Origin: Aquimarina aggregata
Lineage (GTDB): Bacteria; Bacteroidota; Bacteroidia; Flavobacteriales; Flavobacteriaceae
NCBI RefSeq assembly: GCF_001632745.1
Contig: NZ_LQRT01000060.1
Location: 124,001 to 188,000, forward strand
DNA length: 64,000 nt
Direction of reading: 5' to 3'
The notes under the pieces: generated by a model
What the model was told of the DNA's origin: nothing
Seen by the model: the letters and a program-made list of their open reading frames with translations, nothing else
The model's database searches: none
Shown here: positions 49,248 through 58,687 of the stretch, piece after piece
Position numbering within the stretch: the stretch's first letter is position 1
Layout of the letters: each line of letters starts with the position of its first letter
Made by a program: the position numbers and the translations under genes

Positions 49248-51494
49248 ATGTCATATAAAAACTTCTCTAAATACGTTTTAAGAGCACCTTTATTCTCTTT
49301 TTCTTTTTATAAAAGTCTAACGCAGGACAAAACATTGTCTGAAGAAGCATTACAAAAAGTATGTAATGATGCCGTGATTAAAGAGGCAATTTTTCTAGCA
49401 TCACCTTCTTTATATACAGAGTTCGAAAAATGGCTTAAAGGAGACCTTAAAGATAAAGCAGCATCAGAACGTATGATGTATTCTGTATTAAAATATATAA
49501 GCAGAATGTCTGCCAGATGTACGCCGTTTGGCTTATTTGCAGGAACAGCAGTAGGAGAGTTTTCTGAAAGGACTGCTATAGAGCTTCAGGAAAAAACAAA
49601 AAACGAACGCCATACGCGATTAGATATGAATTATCTGGTGGCGTTATCTCAGGATATTGTTAAGGATAAAACAATCAAGGATCAATTGTTGTTCTACCCC
49701 AATACGAGTATTTACAAAGCGGGACACCAATTACGTTATGTAGAATATACTTATGTTAATAGCCGAAGAACTCATCATATTGTTGCTGTCGAAGATTCTG
49801 AGTATTTGTCAAAAGTACTTACAAAAGCAAGCCAAGGAGCATTACTTTGTGTCTTAGGAGAACTATTAGTTGATGACGAAATTACATTAGAAGAAGCTAA
49901 TGGTTTTATTGACCAATTAGTAGAAAGTCAATTATTAATAAGTGAATTAGAGCCCTCGGTTTCTGGACCAGAATTTCTGGATCAGTTATTACCAGTTTTA
50001 AAAAAATTAAAGAATGCAGATCATTTTGTTACAGCATTAGAAGAGACACAAAAGGCTATTCATGCTATAGATCAAGGAATAGGAAATGCTGCCGAGGCTT
50101 ATATAAAAATAGGCGAATCCTTAAAAGCATTAGGAACTGGGTATGAGTTAAAATATATGTTTCAGACCGATATGGTACTGACTCCAAAAACTAACACATT
50201 AGATAAAGATGTTTTACGAAAAGTAAGAAAAGCAATGTCTTTGTTTAATAAAATTACACCGCAGTCAAAAGAAACATTAATTACACAATTTAAATCAGCT
50301 TTTTATGAGCGTTATGAAGATCGCGAAGTGCCTTTGTCAAAAGCAATGGATGTTGAATTAGGAATAGGATTTTTACAGGGTAATGATTCTGGTGATATTA
50401 GTAAATTGGTAGACGATTTAATATTGCCGAACAGAAATACAGGGGTCACATCAAAAGACATAAAATGGTCACCTATACATGCCATTCTTCAGAAAAAACT
50501 AATCAAATGTTTGCAAAGCCAGGAGACAATCTTGTATATACAGGATGATGATTTTAAAGATTTCGAAAATAAATGGGATGATTTACCAGATACTATTTCT
50601 GCAATGGTTGAAATTATTGAAACCGATGAAGAACAAAAAATAGTAATGTCAAATGTAGGGGGCTCAAGTGCAGCAAATTTATTAGGGCGCTTTTGTCATG
50701 GAGATTCAAAACTTGATGCATATACGAGAGAGATTATTGCTACAGAAACAGCAATGAATCCAGATAAAATCTTGGCAGAAATTGTACACTTACCAGAATC
50801 TAGAGTAGGTAATATTTTAATGCGCCCCTCTTTTAGAGAATATGAGATTCCGTATTTGGCTAAATCTATCCTGACATCAGAGAAACAAATTACTCTGGAC
50901 GATCTAATGCTCTCCACACGACCAAATGGTCCTATACGATTAAGATCAAAAAAATATAATAAGGAAGTGATTCCGTATCTGGCAAACGCACATAACTATT
51001 CTAATAACGCATTACCAATTTATCAGTTCTTGGCAAATATGCAAACTCAAAATTTAAGAGGCGGAGTAGGTTTTAATTGGGGGCCTTTGGCTGATGAATA
51101 TGAATTTTTACCTAGAGTAGAATATTCAGGTGTAATTATATCAAGTGCAACTTGGAACATCACAATTAAAACCATCGATAAAATGCTAAAAAGTATGAGT
51201 GATGAAACACAATTAGTAACGCATTTTAATCAATTTAAGACAGAACAAAAGATCCCGCAATTTGTTCTTTTGGTAGACGGTGATAACGAGTTATTGATCA
51301 ATACAGAAAATACAACTTCGATTAAAATGTTACTGGCAACGGTTAAAAAGAGAAGAGGTTTTATACTTAAAGAGTTTTTACATTCTGAAAATAGTATCGT
51401 AAAAGAGGGTAATAAAGGGTATACAAACCAAATCGTTTTGTCATTTTATAATGAACAAAAAATTAAAAATACAGCACCACAAAACCATGGATAA
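49248..51494 (+). CDS. Lantibiotic dehydratase, glutamylation (LanB N-terminal) half
   Basis: 748 residues of the LanB-N domain, which transfers glutamate from glutamyl-tRNA to Ser/Thr of the precursor. The opening YKNFSKYVLRAPLFSFSFYK and RMSARCTPFGLFAGTAVGEF near residue 85 are strong family signatures (R-x-C-TPFG). The C-terminal elimination domain is absent here and encoded by the next gene, the split arrangement seen in thiopeptide- and pinensin-type systems. The stop overlaps the start of the partner. No Rossmann or transport motif. No LanC lies downstream in the visible sequence. Confidence 0.9.
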   Translation: MSYKNFSKYVLRAPLFSFSFYKSLTQDKTLSEEALQKVCNDAVIKEAIFLASPSLYTEFEKWLKGDLKDKAASERMMYSVLKYISRMSARCTPFGLFAGTAVGEFSERTAIELQEKTKNERHTRLDMNYLVALSQDIVKDKTIKDQLLFYPNTSIYKAGHQLRYVEYTYVNSRRTHHIVAVEDSEYLSKVLTKASQGALLCVLGELLVDDEITLEEANGFIDQLVESQLLISELEPSVSGPEFLDQLLPVLKKLKNADHFVTALEETQKAIHAIDQGIGNAAEAYIKIGESLKALGTGYELKYMFQTDMVLTPKTNTLDKDVLRKVRKAMSLFNKITPQSKETLITQFKSAFYERYEDREVPLSKAMDVELGIGFLQGNDSGDISKLVDDLILPNRNTGVTSKDIKWSPIHAILQKKLIKCLQSQETILYIQDDDFKDFENKWDDLPDTISAMVEIIETDEEQKIVMSNVGGSSAANLLGRFCHGDSKLDAYTREIIATETAMNPDKILAEIVHLPESRVGNILMRPSFREYEIPYLAKSILTSEKQITLDDLMLSTRPNGPIRLRSKKYNKEVIPYLANAHNYSNNALPIYQFLANMQTQNLRGGVGFNWGPLADEYEFLPRVEYSGVIISSATWNITIKTIDKMLKSMSDETQLVTHFNQFKTEQKIPQFVLLVDGDNELLINTENTTSIKMLLATVKKRRGFILKEFLHSENSIVKEGNKGYTNQIVLSFYNEQKIKNTAPQNHG

Positions 51495-52377
51495 AGTACA
51501 AGGATCTTTTATTTTAGGTAGTGAATGGCTCTACTATAAAATATATACAGGCCCCAAAACCTCAGATTTGGTATTGACCGAAATTATAAAGCCAGAGGCA
51601 GAATGGTTACTAAGTAATAACATTATTGATCAATGGTTTTTTATAAGGTATTCAGATCCAAAACATCATATACGAGTACGATTTCATTTTAAAGATCTAG
51701 AAAACGTAGGTAAAGTAATCAATCGTTTGTATACAAAACTTAATGAATTTATTAATGAAGAAATGATCTGGAAAATCCAGATAGACACCTATCAAAGAGA
51801 ACTCGAACGTTATGGTCATAAGACGATGGTACAATCAGAAAAATTGTTTTTTTATGAGAGTAAAATGATCGTAGATTTCTTAGACATGATTGATGGGGAT
51901 GAGGGAGAAGAATTGCGTTGGCTTTTTGGAGTTCGTGCAATTGATATGCTTCTTGATGATTTTGAATATGATGATGATAGAAAATTAGCACTTTTAGAGA
52001 GACTTAAATTGGGTTTTGGAGCAGAATTTGGCATGAACAAAGCACTTAAAAAACAACTAGACAAAAAATTTAGAGAAGAAAAAGATAAAATAAATGATTT
52101 TTTGGTCTTTGAGAAAGAAATGAATCCTGATTACGTACCTATTATTGATGCGCTACAAGAAAAAAGTTTAGCTACTAAACCAATAGTAAAGACTATTTTG
52201 CCAATAGTAAGTAAAGAAAGATTAGATGATATAATGGGTAGTTATATTCATATGTTAATGAATAGATTGTTCAGGTCAAAAAATCGTTTACATGAAATGG
52301 TTATTTATGATCTTTTATATAGAACGTATAAAGTTGCTTGGGGTATTCGAAAATTTAAGAACACCGCCAAATCATAA
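51487..52377 (+). CDS. Thiopeptide-type dehydratase, elimination (LanB C-terminal) half
   Basis: 296 residues matching the SpaB_C / thiopeptide-type bacteriocin biosynthesis domain: GSEWLYYKIYTGPKTSDLVL, then IDQWFFIRYSDPKHHIRVRF and WKIQIDTYQRELERYGHKTM. This half eliminates glutamate from glutamylated Ser/Thr to give dehydroalanine/dehydrobutyrine. ATG 51487 is chosen over ATG 51451 because it overlaps the upstream stop by eight bases and the domain starts right after it. Works with the preceding gene product. Confidence 0.88.
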   Translation: MDKVQGSFILGSEWLYYKIYTGPKTSDLVLTEIIKPEAEWLLSNNIIDQWFFIRYSDPKHHIRVRFHFKDLENVGKVINRLYTKLNEFINEEMIWKIQIDTYQRELERYGHKTMVQSEKLFFYESKMIVDFLDMIDGDEGEELRWLFGVRAIDMLLDDFEYDDDRKLALLERLKLGFGAEFGMNKALKKQLDKKFREEKDKINDFLVFEKEMNPDYVPIIDALQEKSLATKPIVKTILPIVSKERLDDIMGSYIHMLMNRLFRSKNRLHEMVIYDLLYRTYKVAWGIRKFKNTAKS

Positions 52378-52384
52378 TTTTAAC

Positions 52385-52412
52385 ACACCAGAAATAATAT
52401 CATTTCTGGTGT
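52385..52412. terminator. Bidirectional terminator-like hairpin
   Basis: Perfect 11-bp arms (ACACCAGAAAT / ATTTCTGGTGT) and a six-base loop between the convergent ends of the elimination-domain gene and the minus-strand GG peptide. Confidence 0.6.
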
Positions 52413-52417
52413 ATTAG

Positions 52418-52576
52418 TTAAGATTTTCTAGTGCTCGCAGAACTAGATCTACGATCAATAATTCCGTCTTCAATATTTTTTCTCCATTTTGCAAGATCAT
52501 CAGTTGCCGTGAAACTTCCTCCTTTTATGCTGGATAATGTAGTTCTATATAATTGATGGTTTTTTAGATTCTTCAT
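52418..52576 (-). CDS. Antisense GG-leader peptide 7, Cys-free and Ser-rich
   Basis: 52 residues from ATG at 52576: MKNLKNHQLYRTTLSSIKGG is a short GG leader, followed by a 32-residue core SFTATDDLAKWRKNIEDG... ending RRSSSASTRKS. There is no Cys, so lanthionine rings are impossible; the Ser/Thr-rich tail could be dehydrated or otherwise modified. The longer frame back to 52681 adds a Phe/Ile-rich start without a leader-like pattern and is not preferred. It is convergent with the dehydratase operon, ending 41 bases from it. Function inferred from leader form only. Confidence 0.55.
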   Translation of the reverse strand: MKNLKNHQLYRTTLSSIKGGSFTATDDLAKWRKNIEDGIIDRRSSSASTRKS

Positions 52577-52681
52577 CTCATATAAATTTAAATAATTCTT
52601 CTCTAAGATAAAAGAATTTTTGTTGATGCTGTATGTACTTGTTTTCTTAATTAAAACAGGGATCAATATGAAAAAAAACAA

Positions 52682-53356
52682 ATTTTAAAAAATAAAAATA
52701 AATCGTATATTTACGTAGCATCATTTATAATACGATTAAAAATAAATGACGTTTACCCCTTAACGTTAAAAACTATACCTCAACGTTTTTTACAACAGTT
52801 TTTAAAAATTTATTTGTTTAAAAGAACAAAACGATAGTGTACTTGCTTTTTTAGATAATAGCATTTTTAGTAGACTATGATGTCGTTTACGTAGTAAACA
52901 AGTGAATTTTATAAGTATAATAAGATAACCAACCCTAAAGGAATAATTGGTGTAAATTCTTTAGTGGTATAATCAAAGTAATGAATTTTTTTTATCCCAA
53001 AACGCTGCACCAATGTTGTTGCAAAGTATCCCCATTTTAAGTAATGGGGATACTTTTATGCCATTTTTATCATAGTATTATAAAAATGTGTAAATGGATT
53101 TTGTACTATTTATAATTCATCTTTTCAATAATTTGATGTTTTAATTTTTTGTAATGTACCCTTTAAATTTTTTAGGATTTTTTTAAGTAATTATTACCAT
53201 ACGTTTAAGTCTTTTAAAAAGAATAAGTGATAAAGTGTTTGTTTACAATAGGTTAATAGTATTGATCTTTGAAAATAAATAGTTAGGTAAGGAAGAAGAC
53301 CCTAAAAAAAGGGTGTATTCCCCCCTGTTAAGTACTTGTAATTCAAAAAATATTTC
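52682..53356. other. Intergenic region upstream of PAS/LuxR gene
   Basis: About 675 AT-rich bases with no convincing gene. It holds a perfect hairpin (53023-53056, separate entry) whose CCCCATT/AATGGGG stem recurs in the hairpin after the LuxR gene. A CCCTAAAAAAAGGG element lies near 53300. Confidence 0.5.
53023..53056 (+). terminator. Strong hairpin with T-rich end
   Basis: Perfect 14-bp arms (AAAGTATCCCCATT and complement), loop TTAAGT, ending in TTTT. No gene end is immediately upstream, so it may terminate a small transcript starting in the intergenic region. Confidence 0.6.
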
Positions 53357-53413
53357 TTGAATTTTATCATGCTTATTCAATCATCTTTTACTCTTAAAAA
53401 CAACCACTACCTA

Positions 53414-54103
53414 ATGAACACAAAAATCAAAAGCACTCACCCAATTTCTCTAAATGACCCCGATTTTATTTCAAAATTTTCTGAAATCTTTAAAACATGT
53501 GACCAGTCAAGAAATTTAATGATAAGTATTTGTAATGTCGAAAAAAACAATTTTGTTTATTGTAATAAAATGTTACAACAAAAAATAGGAAAACATTCTA
53601 CAGCACTATTACAAAAAGGATGGGATTTTTGGTTTTCAATAATTGATTCAAATGAATCATCGCGAATTAAAAACAAAATAGTTGATTTTTTTTCAAGTGC
53701 AAAAGATCAACAATTGCTATCTCTCAAGTATCATATTACAAACTTTTTTAAAGAAAGAATATGTATGAAACACGAAATTCTATTGTTTACTATAGAAGGA
53801 GAAATATTAGCTTTAAATTATTATTTTGATGTATCAGAAAAAGAAAAAATAGAACGCTGTCTTAATTTTAAAAAAGTAGATAAAAAATGTGTTTTATCAA
53901 AGAGGACAGAAACATATATATCGTCTAGAGAAGAGCAAGTTTTAAAACTTATTGCTGATGGTTTTTCTTCAAAACAAATAGCAGATAAACTTTTTATTAG
54001 TAATCACACTGCGGTGTCTCATCGTAAGCATTTGATTGAGAAATTTGAAGTGAAAAATACAGCTCATCTCATTAAAAAAGCTTCCAAAATTATAGAGTTA
54101 TAA
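53414..54103 (+). CDS. PAS-like/LuxR HTH regulator
   Basis: About 229 residues from ATG 53414 (an upstream ATG at 53357 would add 19). The first 150 residues resemble a PAS sensor domain (MLQQKIGKHSTALLQKGWDFWFSIID, then EILLFTIEGEILALNYYFDVS). The C-terminus is a LuxR HTH (ISSREEQVLKLIADGFSSKQ with IADKLFISNHTAVSHRKHLIEKF). No receiver domain. This is a common Bacteroidota regulator form. It sits between the lanthipeptide-like island and the eCIS operon on the operon strand, so it could control either. Confidence 0.83.
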   Translation: MNTKIKSTHPISLNDPDFISKFSEIFKTCDQSRNLMISICNVEKNNFVYCNKMLQQKIGKHSTALLQKGWDFWFSIIDSNESSRIKNKIVDFFSSAKDQQLLSLKYHITNFFKERICMKHEILLFTIEGEILALNYYFDVSEKEKIERCLNFKKVDKKCVLSKRTETYISSREEQVLKLIADGFSSKQIADKLFISNHTAVSHRKHLIEKFEVKNTAHLIKKASKIIEL

Positions 54104-54152
54104 GATAACTTCCTTATGCACATTAGAATAGTATAAGATCAGAAGTTGTTAA

Positions 54153-54172
54153 AATCCCCATTTTTGGGGATT
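54153..54172 (+). terminator. Terminator-like hairpin after PAS/LuxR gene
   Basis: AATCCCCA / TGGGGATT with a TTTT loop, about 50 bases after the stop. It shares the CCCCA stem with the hairpin at 53023-53056 on the other side of the gene. Confidence 0.6.
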
Positions 54173-54319
54173 GATTTTCACAAGAATATTTTAAATATTG
54201 TAACTGTATTACCCCATTGCTAAAATATTAGCAATACACCGAAAAAATACCTGATAGTTTATCTAGGTGTTCTAGTAGTAGATTTTTACCCCTCATTACA
54301 AATTGAAATCGTAGTAATT

Positions 54320-54949
54320 ATGATAGGATCTGCCTTAAAACTATTAAGGGATGAATTAAGCACGTACGTCATTTCCAATAAAAGACCTGACGATACTACT
54401 ATTGAAAATAAAGACATTATCCTACACAATATATCATTGATGGAAGGAGAGTCTCAGGGTGAACTTAGCAATAAGATTGTTATAACTCTGGTTAATACAG
54501 AAGAAGAAAGTACCTTAAAAAATGGAAGTCACATCTTGAGAACACTCAATGGAGTAAAATATGTCGAACCTCCGGTTTTTTTAAATCTTTACATTCTTAT
54601 TTCAGCCACCTTAGGTCAAGAAACGGATGCCTACGAATTAGCATTACAACGGCTGTCATTGGTAATTCAATTTTTTCAAGCAAAGAAAAGCTTTACCATT
54701 AAGAACTCACCGTTTTCATCAATAGCTAGCGATACTAATATTTCACAAGAAGATAAGGATGAGGTGCGCCTTAATGTAGAACTATACACCTTGACATTTG
54801 AGCAAATAAATCACTTATGGGGCTCACTAGGAGGCAAGCAAGTACCTTTTGCGATGTATAAAATAAGGCTAGTTAAAATAGATGAGAAAACTAGTATAGT
54901 GGCGCCAGTGATAGAAGAAATAGAAAATCGAGAATCTCAAATAAACTAA
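54320..54949 (+). CDS. DUF4255 (Pvc16/Afp16-like) contractile injection system protein
   Basis: 209 residues matching the DUF4255 domain (MIGSALKLLRDELSTYVISN, IILHNISLMEGESQGELSNKIVI, PPVFLNLYILISATL), the Pvc16/Afp16 terminator family that caps the tube-sheath at the distal end. In known eCIS loci the gene may be first or last; here it opens the operon, one base before the next start codon's gene. It begins about 215 bases after the LuxR gene. Confidence 0.87.
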   Translation: MIGSALKLLRDELSTYVISNKRPDDTTIENKDIILHNISLMEGESQGELSNKIVITLVNTEEESTLKNGSHILRTLNGVKYVEPPVFLNLYILISATLGQETDAYELALQRLSLVIQFFQAKKSFTIKNSPFSSIASDTNISQEDKDEVRLNVELYTLTFEQINHLWGSLGGKQVPFAMYKIRLVKIDEKTSIVAPVIEEIENRESQIN

Positions 54950-54950
54950 G

Positions 54951-56285
54951 ATGAGCACTATAATTTTTAAACGATTGTTTGAGGTCAGAGTACTACATGA
55001 TTATTTTCTCACTTCTGTCGATGGTTCTTCTTTTTTTGACAAGACAGAAATAGAGAAGGATGATGAAATATCAAAAAAACTCACTAATAAGATATATGAT
55101 GTACAAGATTTATTTTCGATAGAGCCTGTTGGTGATACAATCAAGAGAATGAGTGAGTATAAGTTAAAAATAGCTAAAACTGCATTAGGTTTTTTTATAG
55201 GAACAGAAGTTAAGGTAGAGAATAGAGCAGGTGAGACATTATATAAGCCGCGCTTTGAGATCGGGACAGACGTAAACTTAACGTTTTCGATTAAGCCTAC
55301 AGTCCCTTTGTTTACTAGTATTACAAACATAAGTCTTCGCCCGCCATTACCATCAATATATTATTTAACTAATAAAGGAAAAGATAAATTCGAAGATCCT
55401 GTAGACCCTACTCATATAGCATTACCAATTTCTAACAAAACTAGTAGTCCGCAAGAAGGAAAAACCTATGAAATGGGAGCCGTTTTGGATTTTGCAGGAA
55501 CGATTAGAGAGGCAAGACAATATACAGACGGTACAGATCCAAATCATTGGGATGACGTTGCCGAGAAGCGATTTGTTAATGATGCAGACAGAGTATTACT
55601 CCCTCATGTTTTTGCTTATAAATTTAAAAGCTCTCAAAATGTTACCGAAGTAGATTTTGTACTTGAAAATGAGAGTAATGCCGTGATTAAAACAATATCA
55701 AGAGTTGGAACCGAAGTATTAGAAACAATTCGTTTAGATTTTACAAAGGTAGATGATAATGATCCAGATTCTGATGCTATTCCTGCAGGAATGTATATGC
55801 TAAAGGTAAAGACCAATGTATTTCCTGAGATCACATATCAACTTTATCTAAATGATGTGCTTTATAATAGAAATCACTTAGCCATAATCGACATACGATT
55901 TGATGAAAAAGAAGAACCTTATAGCCTTTTGGATGCAGAAAATTTTCTTAAAACCAGAATTGATGCTGCTGACCAAAAAATATCCCATCCTGTATATGAG
56001 GTAAGGTTTAAAAATCGAAAAACATATTGGAGATACAATAATGAAGGCGGTTTTAGTGAAGATGATGTAGATGCAACTTCTGCATTTCTAAAACCAGATC
56101 CCATTATTGACCCTAAGAAACTAGTTTCCGAAAACCCAAAAGGGTTAACAGAGACTTTAGTGCCTTTTATAAATGGAGGAACACTAGTATTACCTCATCC
56201 CAGAATGCCCGCTATTAAAATAGAGAAAGAAAGAATTTTCTCTGAGATCTTTATTAATAAATCAAACAGATTGTTGAATAATTAA
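54951..56285 (+). CDS. Unassigned eCIS operon protein (beta-rich, 444 aa)
   Basis: 444 residues with no signal peptide. Predicted mostly beta with conserved-looking blocks: IIFKRLFEVRVLHDYFLTSVDG at the start, RPPLPSIYYLTNKGKDKFEDP in the middle and GTLVLPHPRMPAIKIEKERIFSEIFI at the end. I do not recognise a family. It is tightly packed between DUF4255 and the sheath gene, so it should be a structural or assembly part of the particle (cap adaptor, baseplate or attachment). A cargo role is less likely at this position. Probably specific to Bacteroidota eCIS. Confidence 0.7.
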   Translation: MSTIIFKRLFEVRVLHDYFLTSVDGSSFFDKTEIEKDDEISKKLTNKIYDVQDLFSIEPVGDTIKRMSEYKLKIAKTALGFFIGTEVKVENRAGETLYKPRFEIGTDVNLTFSIKPTVPLFTSITNISLRPPLPSIYYLTNKGKDKFEDPVDPTHIALPISNKTSSPQEGKTYEMGAVLDFAGTIREARQYTDGTDPNHWDDVAEKRFVNDADRVLLPHVFAYKFKSSQNVTEVDFVLENESNAVIKTISRVGTEVLETIRLDFTKVDDNDPDSDAIPAGMYMLKVKTNVFPEITYQLYLNDVLYNRNHLAIIDIRFDEKEEPYSLLDAENFLKTRIDAADQKISHPVYEVRFKNRKTYWRYNNEGGFSEDDVDATSAFLKPDPIIDPKKLVSENPKGLTETLVPFINGGTLVLPHPRMPAIKIEKERIFSEIFINKSNRLLNN

Positions 56286-56311
56286 ATGGAACTTTTTATA
56301 AAAATGATATT

Positions 56312-57715
56312 ATGAATTACAAAACACCAGGAGTTTATATAGAAGAAATTCCAAAACTTCCGCCATCGATTGCACAGGTCGATACGGCTATTCCTGCCTT
56401 TATAGGATACACAGAAAAAGCAGCAGATGAAAGAACAGGCCAAGTACTAATAAATGAACCCGAAAGAATTAGTTCTTTACTAGAGTATGAACGTCTTTTT
56501 GGTAACCCATTTGCAGAAACTGGATTATCTGTGATAATAAACGAAAATACCACTCCACCAATAGTACAAGCTTCTATAGGAGATGCATCAAAATATAAAA
56601 TGTACTATGCTTTGCAAATGTTTTTTGCTAATGGTGGTGGACCATGTTGGATAGTTTCTGTTGGAGATTATTCTACAGGAGGTGTAAGTTTTGTTGATCT
56701 TCAAGAAGGACTAAATGCAACAGAAAAAGTTGATGAAATTACACTTTACGTATATCCGGATGCACAAGGATTAACAAGTTCTGATGATTTTTATAATTTA
56801 TATAAAGCGTCATTAGATATGTGCGTAGAGTTACAAGACCGTTTTACGGTAATGGATATTTGGCCAGATCCCAGTGAGCCTGATTTATTAAAGCATATCG
56901 ATACTATGCGTTCATCTGCAGTAGGTTCTGAAGAGAATATATTAAAGTACGGAGCGACATATTTTCCTAATGTAGAGACTATCTTAGATTACTACTACGG
57001 AGGAGAAGGCTCTGGTGACGCAAATGTTACAATTGATAGTAGTGGTCCATTAGCGGGAACTTTAGCAGAACTTAGATCTAAAGATAATGCACTGTATTTT
57101 CAAGCACAAAATGCACTTAGAAATTTACCATTAGAAATGTCTCCATCTGGCGCAGTTGTAGGACAATACGCAGCTGTCGATTCTTCAAGAGGAGTATGGA
57201 AAGCTCCAGCTAATGTAAATATGGATTTTGTAATCAAACCGGTTTTAAAGGTTACAGATAAGCAACAAGAAAACCTAAACGTAGATACTACAGGTGGTAA
57301 ATCTGTTAATGTAATACGCTCGTTTGTAGGTCGTGGCCCAGCAATAATTTGGGGAGGAAGAACTTTGGCAGGTAATAGTAACGAATGGCGTTATGTATCG
57401 GTTAGAAGATTCTTTAATATGGTTGAAGAGTCAGTTAAAAAAGCAAGTGTACAATTTGTTTTTGAACCTAATGATCTTAATACCTGGTCTAGAGTTAAAT
57501 CAATGATTGATAATTTCTTGGTACAACAATGGCGAGCGGGAGCCTTAATGGGAACAACTCCAGAGCAAGCATTTTTTGTAAAAGTTGGACTTAACGAAAC
57601 GATGGACGAAGTAGATATTTTAGAAGGTAGAATGATCGTAGAAATAGGAATGGCAGTAGTAAGACCAGCTGAGTTTATCATTTTAAGGTTTAGCCATAAA
57701 ATGTTATCCGAGTAA
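56312..57715 (+). CDS. Contractile tail sheath protein
   Basis: 467 residues of the phage tail sheath family: YKTPGVYIEEIPKLPPSIAQVDTAIPAFIGYTEKA at the N-terminus and a long C-terminal domain with GRGPAIIWGGRTLAG, YVSVRRFFNMVEESVKKA and GRMIVEIGMAVVRPAEFIILRF. In eCIS it forms the contracting outer cylinder. Only one sheath gene is visible, unlike Afp/PVC with three, so a simpler particle is implied. 26 bases after the previous gene. Confidence 0.94.
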   Translation: MNYKTPGVYIEEIPKLPPSIAQVDTAIPAFIGYTEKAADERTGQVLINEPERISSLLEYERLFGNPFAETGLSVIINENTTPPIVQASIGDASKYKMYYALQMFFANGGGPCWIVSVGDYSTGGVSFVDLQEGLNATEKVDEITLYVYPDAQGLTSSDDFYNLYKASLDMCVELQDRFTVMDIWPDPSEPDLLKHIDTMRSSAVGSEENILKYGATYFPNVETILDYYYGGEGSGDANVTIDSSGPLAGTLAELRSKDNALYFQAQNALRNLPLEMSPSGAVVGQYAAVDSSRGVWKAPANVNMDFVIKPVLKVTDKQQENLNVDTTGGKSVNVIRSFVGRGPAIIWGGRTLAGNSNEWRYVSVRRFFNMVEESVKKASVQFVFEPNDLNTWSRVKSMIDNFLVQQWRAGALMGTTPEQAFFVKVGLNETMDEVDILEGRMIVEIGMAVVRPAEFIILRFSHKMLSE

Positions 57716-57742
57716 AATTAATAAACTGTAAAAATATTAAAT

Positions 57743-58654
57743 ATGGCTAGCAAGAATAATAATGACAGTAACACTTCGCGAAATGCCGATACGGTAATTT
57801 GTGAAAGTCTGAAAGTCATTAAAAATGATAAAAAGACCGCAGCAAGCTTGTATGTTGCTAATGAGATACTTAGAAGGTCTAAAAAAGCAGCACGCAGGTA
57901 TAAAGTGTGTGGTTTAGATAAAGCACAAGAATCTCAAGGGGTATATGAAGATATCATGAGTTGTGTTACTATAGGGAGCAGCAAAAAAACCGAAATCATC
58001 CAAAAAAATGTAAACGAGTATACTAAAAAGGATGATGAGATAGAAAAATTGATTAAAGAGTCTTCGAAATTATTAAATGAAATGAGACTCAAAATCGAAG
58101 ATGCTCATAATGCAGCATGTGCAATGTCTAACTGTTTTGAAAATAAGATTTTACCAAAAACAGGAAAATCTACAAAAGATGGTGAGAAAGCAGATGTTCA
58201 TGAGGATTTGCAAAAGATTTTGCAAAAGACTAAAGAACTTAATGAAAAAGGCCAAAATGCTTTTGATTCTTCAGTTACCATTGCAGGAATCCAAACGTTT
58301 ACCAATACACATAGTCTTAATGACTTTATGGCAAAATTATCAGTGGCCATGGGTACCTTTAAAAGTACGGTAGAACAAAACATCACTTCAACTTCTGGAG
58401 ATGTAACCGTATGCAGAGAAGAACTTAATGTAATCGAAGAAGAATTAGCACAAGTCGTTTGTGATAAAAAGACAGAAGCTGTCAAGTATCAAGGCCTTGA
58501 GGATGTTATCGATTATGTATGTAAAGGAAAATATAATGATGACCTTTTAGACCTATGTCGAGAAACTCGGGATTGTTATGATGCAGATCACGATAATTAT
58601 GATGCAAGAAAAAAAGGTAGACTTCAAAAAAGACAAACCATAGACAGGGATTAG
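57743..58654 (+). CDS. Cys-containing coiled-coil protein of eCIS operon (unknown A)
   Basis: 303 residues, highly charged and helical with long heptad-like stretches (EIIQKNVNEYTKKDDEIEKL, DVTVCREELNVIEEELAQVV). It has about ten cysteines (for example in VICESL, KVCGLD, MSCVTIG, DYVCKGK, DLCRETRDC), uncommon for a cytoplasmic structural protein. No family recognised. It lies between sheath and tube genes and next to a second protein of the same style. The two may interact or be related. A chaperone, tube-sheath linker or cargo role is possible. Confidence 0.68.
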   Translation: MASKNNNDSNTSRNADTVICESLKVIKNDKKTAASLYVANEILRRSKKAARRYKVCGLDKAQESQGVYEDIMSCVTIGSSKKTEIIQKNVNEYTKKDDEIEKLIKESSKLLNEMRLKIEDAHNAACAMSNCFENKILPKTGKSTKDGEKADVHEDLQKILQKTKELNEKGQNAFDSSVTIAGIQTFTNTHSLNDFMAKLSVAMGTFKSTVEQNITSTSGDVTVCREELNVIEEELAQVVCDKKTEAVKYQGLEDVIDYVCKGKYNDDLLDLCRETRDCYDADHDNYDARKKGRLQKRQTIDRD

Positions 58655-58687
58655 TAAATAGCAATAATTAGAAAAAATAATATACTC

